Part shown: one piece after another, positions 24,993 through 33,123 of the stretch
Numbering within the stretch: position 1 is the stretch's first letter
How the letters are laid out: each line of letters opens with the position of its first letter
NCBI GenBank assembly: GCA_943333275.1
Contig: CALQSQ010000053.1
Location: 1 to 40,071 of the forward strand
Reading direction: 5' to 3'
Source: Akkermansia muciniphila
Lineage (GTDB): Bacteria; Verrucomicrobiota; Verrucomicrobiia; Verrucomicrobiales; V1-33
DNA length: 40,071 bases
The notes under the pieces: model-generated
What the model was told of the DNA's origin: nothing
The model's input: the letters and a program-made list of their open reading frames with translations, nothing else
Databases searched by the model: none
Program-made: the position numbers and the translations under genes

Positions 24993-27275
24993 AGCGCTTC
25001 CAGTCCGCCGAAGCGCATCGCCTTTCTGGGAGACTACCTGCCCCGGCTCTGCGGGATCGCCACATTCACGCATGATCTCTCCGAGGCTGTGGCCGGGGCG
25101 GCACCAGGGACGGAATGTTTTGTCGGTGCCGTCAATGACCGCATCGAGGGTTACGATTATCCGCAGCGGGTGAGGTTTGAACTTTTGGAAAAGGATTTGG
25201 ACTCCTACCGGCGTGCGGCCGATTTTCTGAACTTCAACAATGCGGACGTGCTCTGCGTGCAGCACGAATTTGGAATTTACGGGGGACCGGCCGGCAGCCA
25301 TCTGCTGGCTCTGCTCAAGGAACTGCGCATGCCCGTGGTGACAACCCTGCACACCATTCTCAGCGAACCGAATGCCTCCCAGCGCCGGGTGATGGATGAA
25401 CTCGCCAGACGCAGCGACCGGTTGGTGGTGATGGCCCGGAAGGGCCGGGAAATTTTACGGGATACCTATGGAGTGTCGGAAGCAAAGGTGGACGTGATTC
25501 CCCACGGCATCCCGGACATCCCCTTCATGGATTCCAGTTGCTACAAGGCACAGTTCGGTGTGGAAGGTCGGCTGGTCCTGCTGACCTTCGGCCTGCTGGG
25601 CCCGGGCAAGGGAATTGAGCATGTCATCGAGGCACTGCCGGAGATCGTGCGGAAGCATCCTAACGTGGTTTACCTCGTGCTGGGTGCGACCCATCCGCAC
25701 CTTGTAGCCCGGGAAGGGGAACGTTATCGTCTCGGATTGGAACGGTTGGCGGAGGAACGGGGGGTGAAGGAGCACGTCATCTTTTACAATAGGTTTGTCT
25801 CACTGGATGACCTCAAGGAATTCATCGGTGCCACGGATATCTATCTTACTCCCTACCTCAACGAGGCACAGATCACTTCCGGAACCCTGGCATATGTCTT
25901 TGGGGCTGGAAAGGCGGTGGTCTCCACGCCCTACTGGCATGCCACGGAGTTGCTGGCTGAGGAACGCGGGGTGTTGGTCCCATTCCGAAATCCCACAGCC
26001 ATTGCGGAGGGTGTATGCGGTCTGCTGGAGAATCCGGATCGCCTGGAAAAAATGCGCCGCGATGCCTACGCCATGGGTCGCGAAACGATCTGGCCCGCGG
26101 TGGCTAAACTTTACGTGGAATCTTTCCAACACGCACGGGCTGATCGCCAGGCGACACCGCGTGCGGCCTTCGCGGAATGGACACTTGCCAGCCGTCCGTA
26201 TGAACTGCCTCCCCTGCGTCTCGATCACATTATCCGCATGAGCGATGGCACCGGAATTTTCCAGCACGCCATTTTCAATGTTCCTAATTTTCACGAAGGA
26301 TACTGCACGGACGACAATGCCCGCGCCTACATCCTCTGTAACCTTCTCGATGAAGTGGGGGGACAAAGCCCGGCAGAAAACCTGAGCGTCCTGGCCACGA
26401 GTTACCTGGCTTTCCTGGCGGCGGCTTTGGATTACAACAGCGGTCGCTTTCGAAATTTCATGAGCCACGAACGACGCTGGCTGGAGGAGGCTGGCAGTGA
26501 GGACAGCCACGCGCGTGCGCTCTGGGCCGTGGGAACCGGTGCGGGGCGCTCCCGCAATGAGGGGCACCGCAGGCTCTCCGCCCAACTCTTTGAACGGGGC
26601 ATGGCAGTGGTGGCCATCTTCACTTCGCCGCGGGCCTGGGCTTTCACCCTCCTTGGCATTCACGAGTATCTGCAATCTTATCCGGGGGAACAGCAGGTGA
26701 TTTCAATGCGAGCTGCCCTCACGGAGAAATTGATAAAACTGTGGCACGAATGCTCGACTGAAGCCTGGCCATGGTTTGAGTCGGGGGCCACCTACGACAA
26801 TGCCCGCCTTTGTCAGGCGCTCATCATCAGCGGTCATCGGATGGGGCAAGGTGAGGCTCTGGAAATCGGTCTCAAATCGCTGCGCTGGCTGGCTTCCATT
26901 CAGAAAACCCAGGCCGGGCATTTCAGGCCCATCGGCAGCAATGGTTTTTACCAGCGTGATGGTTGCCGGGCCGACTTCGATCAGCAGCCTGTGGAAGCGC
27001 AGGCCATGGTTTCCGCGTGTCTGGAAGCCTTCAGAGTAACTCAGGATCCCTCCTGGTCCCGTGAAGCCAAACGTGCTTTCGAGTGGTTCCTGGGACGCAA
27101 CGATCTGGGCCTGCCGCTCTATGATTCCAGCACGGGAGGTTGTGGAGACGGACTGCATCATGATCGCGTGAATGAGAACCAGGGTGCGGAGTCGTCGCTG
27201 GCGTTTCATCTGTCGCTGGCCGAAATGAATTATTCCGAACATCTGGTGGCGGACACCATGCTTGCCTCCCTATGA
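24990..27275 (+). CDS. GT4 glycosyltransferase fused to a six-hairpin-type (alpha/alpha) domain
   Basis: About 761 residues if started at CTG 24990. The first half (about 1-385) is a GT-B glycosyltransferase: N-terminal RIAFLGDYLPRLCGIATFTHDL, then CVQHEFGIYGG, VIPHGIPD, LLTFGLLGPGKGIEHVIEALP, YLTPYLNEAQITSGTLAYVFGAGKAVVSTPYWH, as in GT4. The second half (about 420-755) is an all-helical region with TDDNARA, WPWFESGATYDNARLCQALI and DFDQQPVEAQAMV, resembling six-hairpin glycosidase-like toroids. The catalytic role of that half is unknown. A GTG at 25089 would remove 33 residues, including a conserved part of the donor/acceptor fold, so I reject it. The gene ends in a 4-bp overlap with the GH130 gene, implying coupled synthesis of glycan-building and glycan-cleaving (or phosphorolytic) activities. 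Confidence 0.85.
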   Translation: MSASSPPKRIAFLGDYLPRLCGIATFTHDLSEAVAGAAPGTECFVGAVNDRIEGYDYPQRVRFELLEKDLDSYRRAADFLNFNNADVLCVQHEFGIYGGPAGSHLLALLKELRMPVVTTLHTILSEPNASQRRVMDELARRSDRLVVMARKGREILRDTYGVSEAKVDVIPHGIPDIPFMDSSCYKAQFGVEGRLVLLTFGLLGPGKGIEHVIEALPEIVRKHPNVVYLVLGATHPHLVAREGERYRLGLERLAEERGVKEHVIFYNRFVSLDDLKEFIGATDIYLTPYLNEAQITSGTLAYVFGAGKAVVSTPYWHATELLAEERGVLVPFRNPTAIAEGVCGLLENPDRLEKMRRDAYAMGRETIWPAVAKLYVESFQHARADRQATPRAAFAEWTLASRPYELPPLRLDHIIRMSDGTGIFQHAIFNVPNFHEGYCTDDNARAYILCNLLDEVGGQSPAENLSVLATSYLAFLAAALDYNSGRFRNFMSHERRWLEEAGSEDSHARALWAVGTGAGRSRNEGHRRLSAQLFERGMAVVAIFTSPRAWAFTLLGIHEYLQSYPGEQQVISMRAALTEKLIKLWHECSTEAWPWFESGATYDNARLCQALIISGHRMGQGEALEIGLKSLRWLASIQKTQAGHFRPIGSNGFYQRDGCRADFDQQPVEAQAMVSACLEAFRVTQDPSWSREAKRAFEWFLGRNDLGLPLYDSSTGGCGDGLHHDRVNENQGAESSLAFHLSLAEMNYSEHLVADTMLASL

Positions 27276-28858
27276 ACCCTAAAGTCAATGATTCACAAGG
27301 GGACGGTGAGGATTCATCTGCCGTCACCGCAATTCCGATCCAGGTAACTGAAGACGCAAAAGCGTCAGCACCAGTCAGGGGGACGGTCACCGTGAGGTCG
27401 GTCCGTCTGCGTCGTCATGCGGTGGCGTTCCATCCGGAAAGCTCGAGGGTGATCATTCGTCCTTTCATCCCCGGAAAACCCCAGATTGTTAGCAGTATTC
27501 TCGAACGCGCGCATGCCTTGAGTGAGGCTGAAGCGGAAGCCCATATACAGGCGGTTTTGCTGGAGTTCGAATCGAGGCACTTCGATATCGAATCAGTCCT
27601 GCTCTCACATTATGAGAAAGTGCGCTCCCACATATCCCAGAAACAGCCACTTTCCCGCGTTCGGCAATTGCTGATTGGCGCATTGTTTTCGGGTGAGTAT
27701 GCGCTGGAATCCGCAGCTCTTTTCAATCCCTCCATGGTGCCACATCCGGACCAAAGTGGTGTGCCGGAGGGAGGAGTGCGCTTTATTATGAGTCTCCGCG
27801 CCACGGGGGAGGGGCACATCTCGTCAATTGAGTTTCGCACAGGAATCATCGCGCCTGAGGGGACGATTGATGTGGATCCGGTTTCACGTTTTGTGACCGT
27901 CCCGGACATTGTGCCCAACCCTACTTACCGAAAAAAACGATTCGTTGCCAAGTTGCAGCAAATGGGCTTCGAAGATGGCCATGCCAGTGCGGTAATGACG
28001 CCGCTGGCGGAAATTTTCACCCTTCATGAGTTGGACGAAAGTCTGCGCCGGGTGCGCCGCGAGCAAAAGCCCGTGGGGCGGGATCTGCGCCGGGCATTGG
28101 AATGTTTTCGCTGGCTTGCGGACTCGAATTATGAGCTTAATTTTTCCTCCAAGCTGGCGTTGAGTGAACGCATCATTTTCCCGGTGTCGTCAAATGAGAC
28201 CAATGGGATTGAGGACGCGCGTTTTGTGCGGTTTACGGATGACGACGGATCCGTCATGTATTGCGCCACCTACACCGCTTACAATGGTCGCACCATTCTG
28301 CCGCAATTTATCGAAACTCAGGATTTTCTGCACTTCCGCATTCTGACGCTCAATGGCAGTGCCGTGCAGAACAAGGGGATGGCGCTGTTTCCGCGGCGGA
28401 TTGGCGGGCGATATGCCATGCTGTCACGGCAGGACGATGAGAACCTGTTCATCATGTTCTCTGACAGTCATCATTTCTGGAGCGCCCCCCAAATGATCCT
28501 TCGCCCGTCCCAATTGTGGGAATCCGTAAAAATTGGAAACTGCGGATCGCCCATTGAAACGGAGGCTGGCTGGATTGTCATCACTCATGGAGTGGGACCC
28601 ATGAGGAAATACTGCATCGGAGCCGTCCTTCTTGATTTGCATGACCCCACCCGGGTCATCGGTCGTTTGCGGGAGCCGCTCCTTGCCCCTGAAGGCAATG
28701 AGCGCGAAGGCTACGTGCCCAATGTCGTGTATAGCTGTGGTTCCATGTTGCACGGCCGCGAGTTGATCCTGCCTTATGCGATGAGTGACAAAGCCTCGGC
28801 GATTGTGAGCATTTCACTGGACGAGTTGCTGGCTGCGCTGCTGGCCAACGGAATTTGA
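27272..28858 (+). CDS. GH130-family beta-mannoside phosphorylase/hydrolase-like enzyme
   Basis: A 528-residue protein without signal peptide, so cytoplasmic. After a variable N-terminal 150 residues comes a five-bladed beta-propeller with GH130 features: NPSMVPHP, GEGHISSIEFRTG, GIEDARF (Asp315, at the position of the family's catalytic Asp in the ED-x-R motif), YTAYNG, KGMALFPRRIGGRYAMLSR, GSPIETEAGWIVITHG and LLAPEGNEREG. GH130 enzymes phosphorolyse or hydrolyse beta-1,2- or beta-1,4-linked mannosides. The longer N-terminus and the KGMALFPR wording suggest a subgroup away from the well-studied mannosylglucose phosphorylases. Start ATG overlaps the stop of the GT4 fusion gene. Linkage specificity and direction (synthesis or breakdown) are open. 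Confidence 0.87.
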   Translation: MNPKVNDSQGDGEDSSAVTAIPIQVTEDAKASAPVRGTVTVRSVRLRRHAVAFHPESSRVIIRPFIPGKPQIVSSILERAHALSEAEAEAHIQAVLLEFESRHFDIESVLLSHYEKVRSHISQKQPLSRVRQLLIGALFSGEYALESAALFNPSMVPHPDQSGVPEGGVRFIMSLRATGEGHISSIEFRTGIIAPEGTIDVDPVSRFVTVPDIVPNPTYRKKRFVAKLQQMGFEDGHASAVMTPLAEIFTLHELDESLRRVRREQKPVGRDLRRALECFRWLADSNYELNFSSKLALSERIIFPVSSNETNGIEDARFVRFTDDDGSVMYCATYTAYNGRTILPQFIETQDFLHFRILTLNGSAVQNKGMALFPRRIGGRYAMLSRQDDENLFIMFSDSHHFWSAPQMILRPSQLWESVKIGNCGSPIETEAGWIVITHGVGPMRKYCIGAVLLDLHDPTRVIGRLREPLLAPEGNEREGYVPNVVYSCGSMLHGRELILPYAMSDKASAIVSISLDELLAALLANGI

Positions 28859-29025
28859 ACGGTTGGAGGGCTTTTCCGCCTATGGGAGGAGGTTTTTCAA
28901 CCCAGCGCAAATGAGAATTTTCCGTGGGCACGCAGTCCTTGAATAAGAAGCATCCGCGCATTGACCCGGCTTGCTCAATCCGGTAGCCTTGGGCCACTCT
29001 ATAAATTCCTTACCGGTCTGGGCTC

Positions 29026-30558
29026 ATGATGCATCACACTGCCTATATAAAAATAGCCTGGCACGCTGCCGCACGGGTTTCCCTGCGAACGGTTATCTGT
29101 CTGGTTGTAACCATCAATTTTACGAACGCGGGCGAAACGCCCGCCGTCCGCGATTCCTATTTTGGCATCCATGTGGTGGATGAGGCCACGGGCCGCGGCG
29201 TGCCGCTGGTTGAGTTGCGCACGGTGAATGATCTTCGTTACGTCACTGACAACGCCGGATGGATTGCCTTCCAGGAACCGGGCCTGATGAATCGTGAGGT
29301 TTTCTGGCACGTCAGCGGGCCGGGTGTCGAACGTGAGAAAGATGGATTTGGCTTTGCCTGCTTTCGAGCGGTAACGAAACCTGGAACCAGTGCGGAGGTG
29401 AAGGTGAAGAGCACGAATATCTCTGTGCGTTTGGGCCGCTTGACAGGTCAGGGGATTTATCGTGATTCGGAAATATTGGGCTTGCCCCATCCTCTCCCTG
29501 GCATCGCCGAGCCGGGCGTGATGGGGCAGGATTCGGTGCAGGCAGTTCCGTGGAAGGGGGGATTTTTCTGGCTGTGGGGTGATACAAATGTCGCGCGATA
29601 TCAGTTGGGAAATTATCACACCACCTGTGCCACCACGGCGGGGGATTCTCATCCGGAAATGGGACTGGCCTTCGCTTACTTTACGGATGAACGAAATCCC
29701 GAGACGCTGCGCCGCATGATGCCCGAGACCGAGCCGGGCGCGGTCTGGATGTTTGGACTCATGTCTGTGAAGGATGGGCAGGGCGGCGAACGCATGTTCT
29801 CCGGCTACTCGCGCCAGAAGGGCTTGGTGCCACCGGATGAGAAGGGGATCGCGGAGTTTGATGAGGCGAGGGGGATTTTTCGCCCGGCTGCACCGCTCTC
29901 GAAGGACGAAAAATGGCGAACGCCCGGCGGCCATGCGGTGAAAGTGAAATCCGCCGAGGGCGAGCATTTCTATTTCTGCACCCCCTATGCCTACACGCGG
30001 GTGAAAGCTGATGCGGCCAGCATCCTTGATCCCGGCGCCTATGAGATGAGACATTTCAACGAGGCATGCGGCCAGTGGAAATGGCAGAAGGAGCTTCAAC
30101 CCACGACCGCTGAGGACGAGAAAAAAGCGATCGCCTCCGGCAAGATGAAACAGGATCAGGCGCGGTATCATTTCACCGAAGCCGCCACCGGATCACCGAT
30201 CACGCTGCATGGAGCCAGCATCCAGTGGAATGCCTGGCGGAAGCGCTTCGTGCTCATTGGTGTGCAGATCGCGGAGAAGGATGCACCTTCGTCGCTGGGC
30301 GAAGTCTGGTATGCGGAGAGCGATGCCGTGGAGGGCCCGTGGAGCAAGTCGGTGAAGGTCGCCAGCCATCCGCGATACTCCTACTACAATCCGGTGCATC
30401 ACGGATTCTTCGACAGGGAGGATGGTCGCATTATTTACTTCGAGGGAACTTACACAATGGAATTTTCCGGAAATCCCATCGGCACCCAGCGTTACGATTA
30501 CAACCAGTTGATGTATCGCCTGGACCTTGACGATCCCCGGCTGCAGCCTGCACATTAA
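29026..30558 (+). CDS. Exported beta-propeller-like protein (glycosidase-like fold), function unknown
   Basis: A 510-residue protein with an N-terminal hydrophobic signal (RTVICLVVTINFTNAG). Residues about 45-130 look like a carboxypeptidase-regulatory or transthyretin-like beta module (GIHVVDEATGRGVPLVELRTVN, YVTDNAGWIAFQEPG). The rest has spaced blade-like motifs: GQDSVQAVPWKGGFFWLWGD, WRTPGGHAVKV, HGASIQWNAWRKRFVLIG, GEVWYAESDAVEGPW and YYNPVHHGFFDREDGRIIYFEGTYT. This is the appearance of five-bladed propellers related to GH43/GH117 or DUF4185 proteins, but no catalytic triad can be named. It precedes the SGNH-GH5 fusion by 9 bp and is surely co-transcribed, so a role in extracellular carbohydrate breakdown is likely. 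Start could be ATG 29026 or 29029. Confidence 0.7.
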   Translation: MMHHTAYIKIAWHAAARVSLRTVICLVVTINFTNAGETPAVRDSYFGIHVVDEATGRGVPLVELRTVNDLRYVTDNAGWIAFQEPGLMNREVFWHVSGPGVEREKDGFGFACFRAVTKPGTSAEVKVKSTNISVRLGRLTGQGIYRDSEILGLPHPLPGIAEPGVMGQDSVQAVPWKGGFFWLWGDTNVARYQLGNYHTTCATTAGDSHPEMGLAFAYFTDERNPETLRRMMPETEPGAVWMFGLMSVKDGQGGERMFSGYSRQKGLVPPDEKGIAEFDEARGIFRPAAPLSKDEKWRTPGGHAVKVKSAEGEHFYFCTPYAYTRVKADAASILDPGAYEMRHFNEACGQWKWQKELQPTTAEDEKKAIASGKMKQDQARYHFTEAATGSPITLHGASIQWNAWRKRFVLIGVQIAEKDAPSSLGEVWYAESDAVEGPWSKSVKVASHPRYSYYNPVHHGFFDREDGRIIYFEGTYTMEFSGNPIGTQRYDYNQLMYRLDLDDPRLQPAH

Positions 30559-30567
30559 TCGCATCCC

Positions 30568-32886
30568 ATGCTCCGTTACCTATTGCTTTCCGCCGGACTT
30601 ACGCTGGCCCCGCTGCCTGCGGAGGATTTCGCCCTCCGCGACGGCGACACCGTGGCGTTCCTGGGCGACAGCATTACGGCGGCACGGAACTATTCCAAAA
30701 TCATCGAGGACTACACCCTGATGCGATTTCCGGAACGCAAGATCCGCTTCATCAACGCCGGCAAGGGCGGCGAAACGGCCCAGCTGAGTCTGGAGCGATT
30801 GGAAGAAGCCGTGATCGCCAAGGGAGCCACGGTGCTCACGGTGGCCTATGGCGTGAATGATATCGGCTGGGGCATGAAGGCTGATGCGGAACATCGCCAG
30901 GCGTATCTGGATGGAATTTCCGAAATCATCGAGCGGTGCCATGCCAAGAACATCCGGGTGTTCATCTGTTCCCCCGCCATCACTGCGGAGACGGCGGAGA
31001 CGGCGGAGACGGCGGAGACGGCGGAGACGGCGGAGACGGCGGAGACGGCGGAGACGGCGGAAAAGGGGTTTCTCCAGCAGATGTGCGATGACGGACTGGC
31101 ATTGGCAAAATCGAAACAGGCTGGGACCATCGACGTGATGCGGGCCATGCGTTCGGTGCAGCGCAGGATTGCAGACCTGAATGCGAAAGAGGCGGATCAC
31201 AGCAAGCACACCAGCATGCACGTGGCCGACGGGGTGCATCTCAATGACCTTGGCCAGATGGCGATGGCCTGGGCCATGCTCAAGGGTCTGGGTGCACCCG
31301 CGGAAGTTTCCTGGGCGGAGGTCGATGCTGCCAATGGCACGGTGACGCGCCAGGATGATTGTCTGGTGAGTGATGTCGCAGTCACAGAGGAAGGCCTCGT
31401 TTTGACCCGCCTTGATCAGCGTTTGCCATTTAATCTGCAGCCGCTGTGGATGCTGCACGGATGGTTCATTCCGATCACGGATGAGTTGAATCGTTACGGG
31501 ATGACCGTTCAACATTTGCCCGCTGGGAAATACGATATGTTCGCAGGTGAACGCAAGCTGGGGGCATGGACGGAAAAAGATTTCGCCTCCGGAATCAACA
31601 TTGCCAGCGCGACGGCCGACCCCTGGGAGCCCGGGGGCCCCTGGCATGGACAGGGACAGCTGCTCTCGACGCTAACGATGGTCCGCGACGAAATCGATTG
31701 GGCGAATCGCGGCCTCGGTCGTTATCTGACAGCCCATCCAGGCCAAGCCCAATTGTCTGCAAACATGTCGGCGATCGAAAATAATGTCATCGAACTTCAG
31801 CGGGAGATGGCCCGGCCGGTTCCGGTGAAATTTGTCATTCGCAAATCCATGGAGGACATTCGCCTCAGCCCGGATGGGAAATCCTTTGCACTCATGCCAT
31901 CGGTCAAACCCTTCCGCGTCTGGGGAGTGAACTATGATCACGACAGCGAGGGGGAGAACGGGCGATTGTTGGAGGACTATTGGGACAAGGAGTGGGACAC
32001 GGTGCGCAGTGACTTTCAGGAAATGAAGGATCTTGGCGCCAACGTCGTCCGCATTCATCTGCAGTTGGGAAAATTTATGAATACGGCGGAGGCACCGAAT
32101 CCCCGTTCCCTGGATCGGCTGCAAAAACTGCTGGAGCTGGCGGAACACACCGGAGTGTATCTGGATGTCACCGGCCTCGGCTGCTATCACAAGGCGGAGA
32201 CGCCTGTCTGGTATGACGCCTTGAACGAGACCGAACGCTGGCAGGTTCAGGCGCGTTTCTGGTCTGCGATTGCCAGGACCTGCCGGGAGTCGAAGACCAT
32301 CTTTTGCTACGACCTCATGAATGAGCCCGTCATCGATGGGAAAAAGGATCAGGGCTGGGTGACAGGTGAGCTGGGCGGCTACAGTTTCGTGCAGCGCCTG
32401 ACATTGGATCCCGGCCAGCGCACGCAGATCGAGATCGCCAGGGCCTGGGTGGACCAGATGACAACGGCGATCCGGAAGGAGGATCCGCATCATTTAATCA
32501 CCGTCGGCGTGATTCCGTGGTCAATGGTCTGGCCGAATGCGAAGCCGATCTTCTATGAGCCGGAGGTGCAGGGCATGTTGGACTTCGTGAGCATCCACCT
32601 CTACCCCAACAAGGGCGAGGTGGACAAGGCGCTGGCTGCCATGGATGTCTATGACATCGGCAAGCCGCTGGTCATTGAGGAAACCTTTCCGCTCTCCTGT
32701 GGATTCGACGACATGGACGATTTTCTAAAACGCTCCCGGGATCTTGCGGAAGGTTACGTCAGCTTCTACTGGGGGCGCACGCGTGAGCAATACGAGCATG
32801 CGAAGGAGAAGGACATGAAGGCCGCCATCATGGCGCAATGGTTGGAGAATTTCCAAAAGCTGGCTCCTGCCATGAAACAGCCTTGA
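30568..32886 (+). CDS. SGNH-hydrolase / GH5-like glycosidase fusion, exported
   Basis: A 772-residue protein with a short signal peptide (MLRYLLLSAGLTLAPLPA). The N-terminal SGNH esterase (about 20-250) shows block I GDSIT, the oxyanion Gly in NAGKGGET, block III AYGVND and block V DGVHLND. A linker and insert region (about 250-420) precedes a TIM-barrel glycosidase of GH5 type (about 430-765) with NVVRIHLQ, the acid/base motif DLMNEP and a likely nucleophile Glu in LVIEETFP. The pairing suggests removal of acyl groups and cleavage of the backbone of an esterified polysaccharide (acetylated mannan, xylan or glucan). A 9-bp microsatellite encodes nine Thr-Ala-Glu triplets (residues 139-165) inside the esterase domain. 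Downstream partner of the propeller gene. Confidence 0.85.
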   Translation: MLRYLLLSAGLTLAPLPAEDFALRDGDTVAFLGDSITAARNYSKIIEDYTLMRFPERKIRFINAGKGGETAQLSLERLEEAVIAKGATVLTVAYGVNDIGWGMKADAEHRQAYLDGISEIIERCHAKNIRVFICSPAITAETAETAETAETAETAETAETAETAEKGFLQQMCDDGLALAKSKQAGTIDVMRAMRSVQRRIADLNAKEADHSKHTSMHVADGVHLNDLGQMAMAWAMLKGLGAPAEVSWAEVDAANGTVTRQDDCLVSDVAVTEEGLVLTRLDQRLPFNLQPLWMLHGWFIPITDELNRYGMTVQHLPAGKYDMFAGERKLGAWTEKDFASGINIASATADPWEPGGPWHGQGQLLSTLTMVRDEIDWANRGLGRYLTAHPGQAQLSANMSAIENNVIELQREMARPVPVKFVIRKSMEDIRLSPDGKSFALMPSVKPFRVWGVNYDHDSEGENGRLLEDYWDKEWDTVRSDFQEMKDLGANVVRIHLQLGKFMNTAEAPNPRSLDRLQKLLELAEHTGVYLDVTGLGCYHKAETPVWYDALNETERWQVQARFWSAIARTCRESKTIFCYDLMNEPVIDGKKDQGWVTGELGGYSFVQRLTLDPGQRTQIEIARAWVDQMTTAIRKEDPHHLITVGVIPWSMVWPNAKPIFYEPEVQGMLDFVSIHLYPNKGEVDKALAAMDVYDIGKPLVIEETFPLSCGFDDMDDFLKRSRDLAEGYVSFYWGRTREQYEHAKEKDMKAAIMAQWLENFQKLAPAMKQP
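30982..31062 (+). repeat. 9-bp microsatellite (Thr-Ala-Glu)x9
   Basis: Eight uninterrupted identical copies of GCGGAGACG (30985-31056), flanked by ACT before and GCGGAA after, give nine Thr-Ala-Glu triplets. The unit is a multiple of three, so slippage changes length without a frameshift. It sits right after ICSPAI in the SGNH domain, at a surface-loop position. Confidence 0.95.
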
Positions 32887-33123
32887 TTCTCTTGACCTGC
32901 CCCCGTTTTTCAAATTTCGCCCTCCTCGTCCTACCGAGCATCTGCTGGGGCGCGCATGAAAAGAATCCCGACCGTCTCGCCGAACTCGTCCTCATCGGAG
33001 CGAGGTTTACGCAGGGGGAATAAGGCCTGACTGGACTTTGCAGGCAAATGTGCGAGCCTTGGAAGATTTTCTGTAACCCCCGGCGGGAAATTCTTCTGAA
33101 TGGATTGAACCCATTCCCATACC

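Noticed and set aside
25089..27275. GTG 25089 as the start of the GT4 fusion
   Set aside because: It would remove the conserved GDYLPRLCGIATFT N-terminal strand of the GT-B fold, which is encoded in frame just upstream.
28859..29025. Promoter before the propeller gene (TTGACC at 28961, TATAAA at 29000)
   Set aside because: The spacing between these elements is about 33 bp, and the alternative -10 at correct spacing (TAGCCT) is poor.
30580..31647. 355-codon antisense frame over the SGNH domain with a (RRL)n run
   Set aside because: The run is only the complement of the 9-bp microsatellite; the sense strand encodes SGNH blocks.
32887..33123. Possible short peptide in the gap before the kinase gene (ending IGARFTQGE)
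   Set aside because: No start with a recognisable signal, no similarity pattern, and the frame is short; I see no gene, RNA or convincing promoter here.
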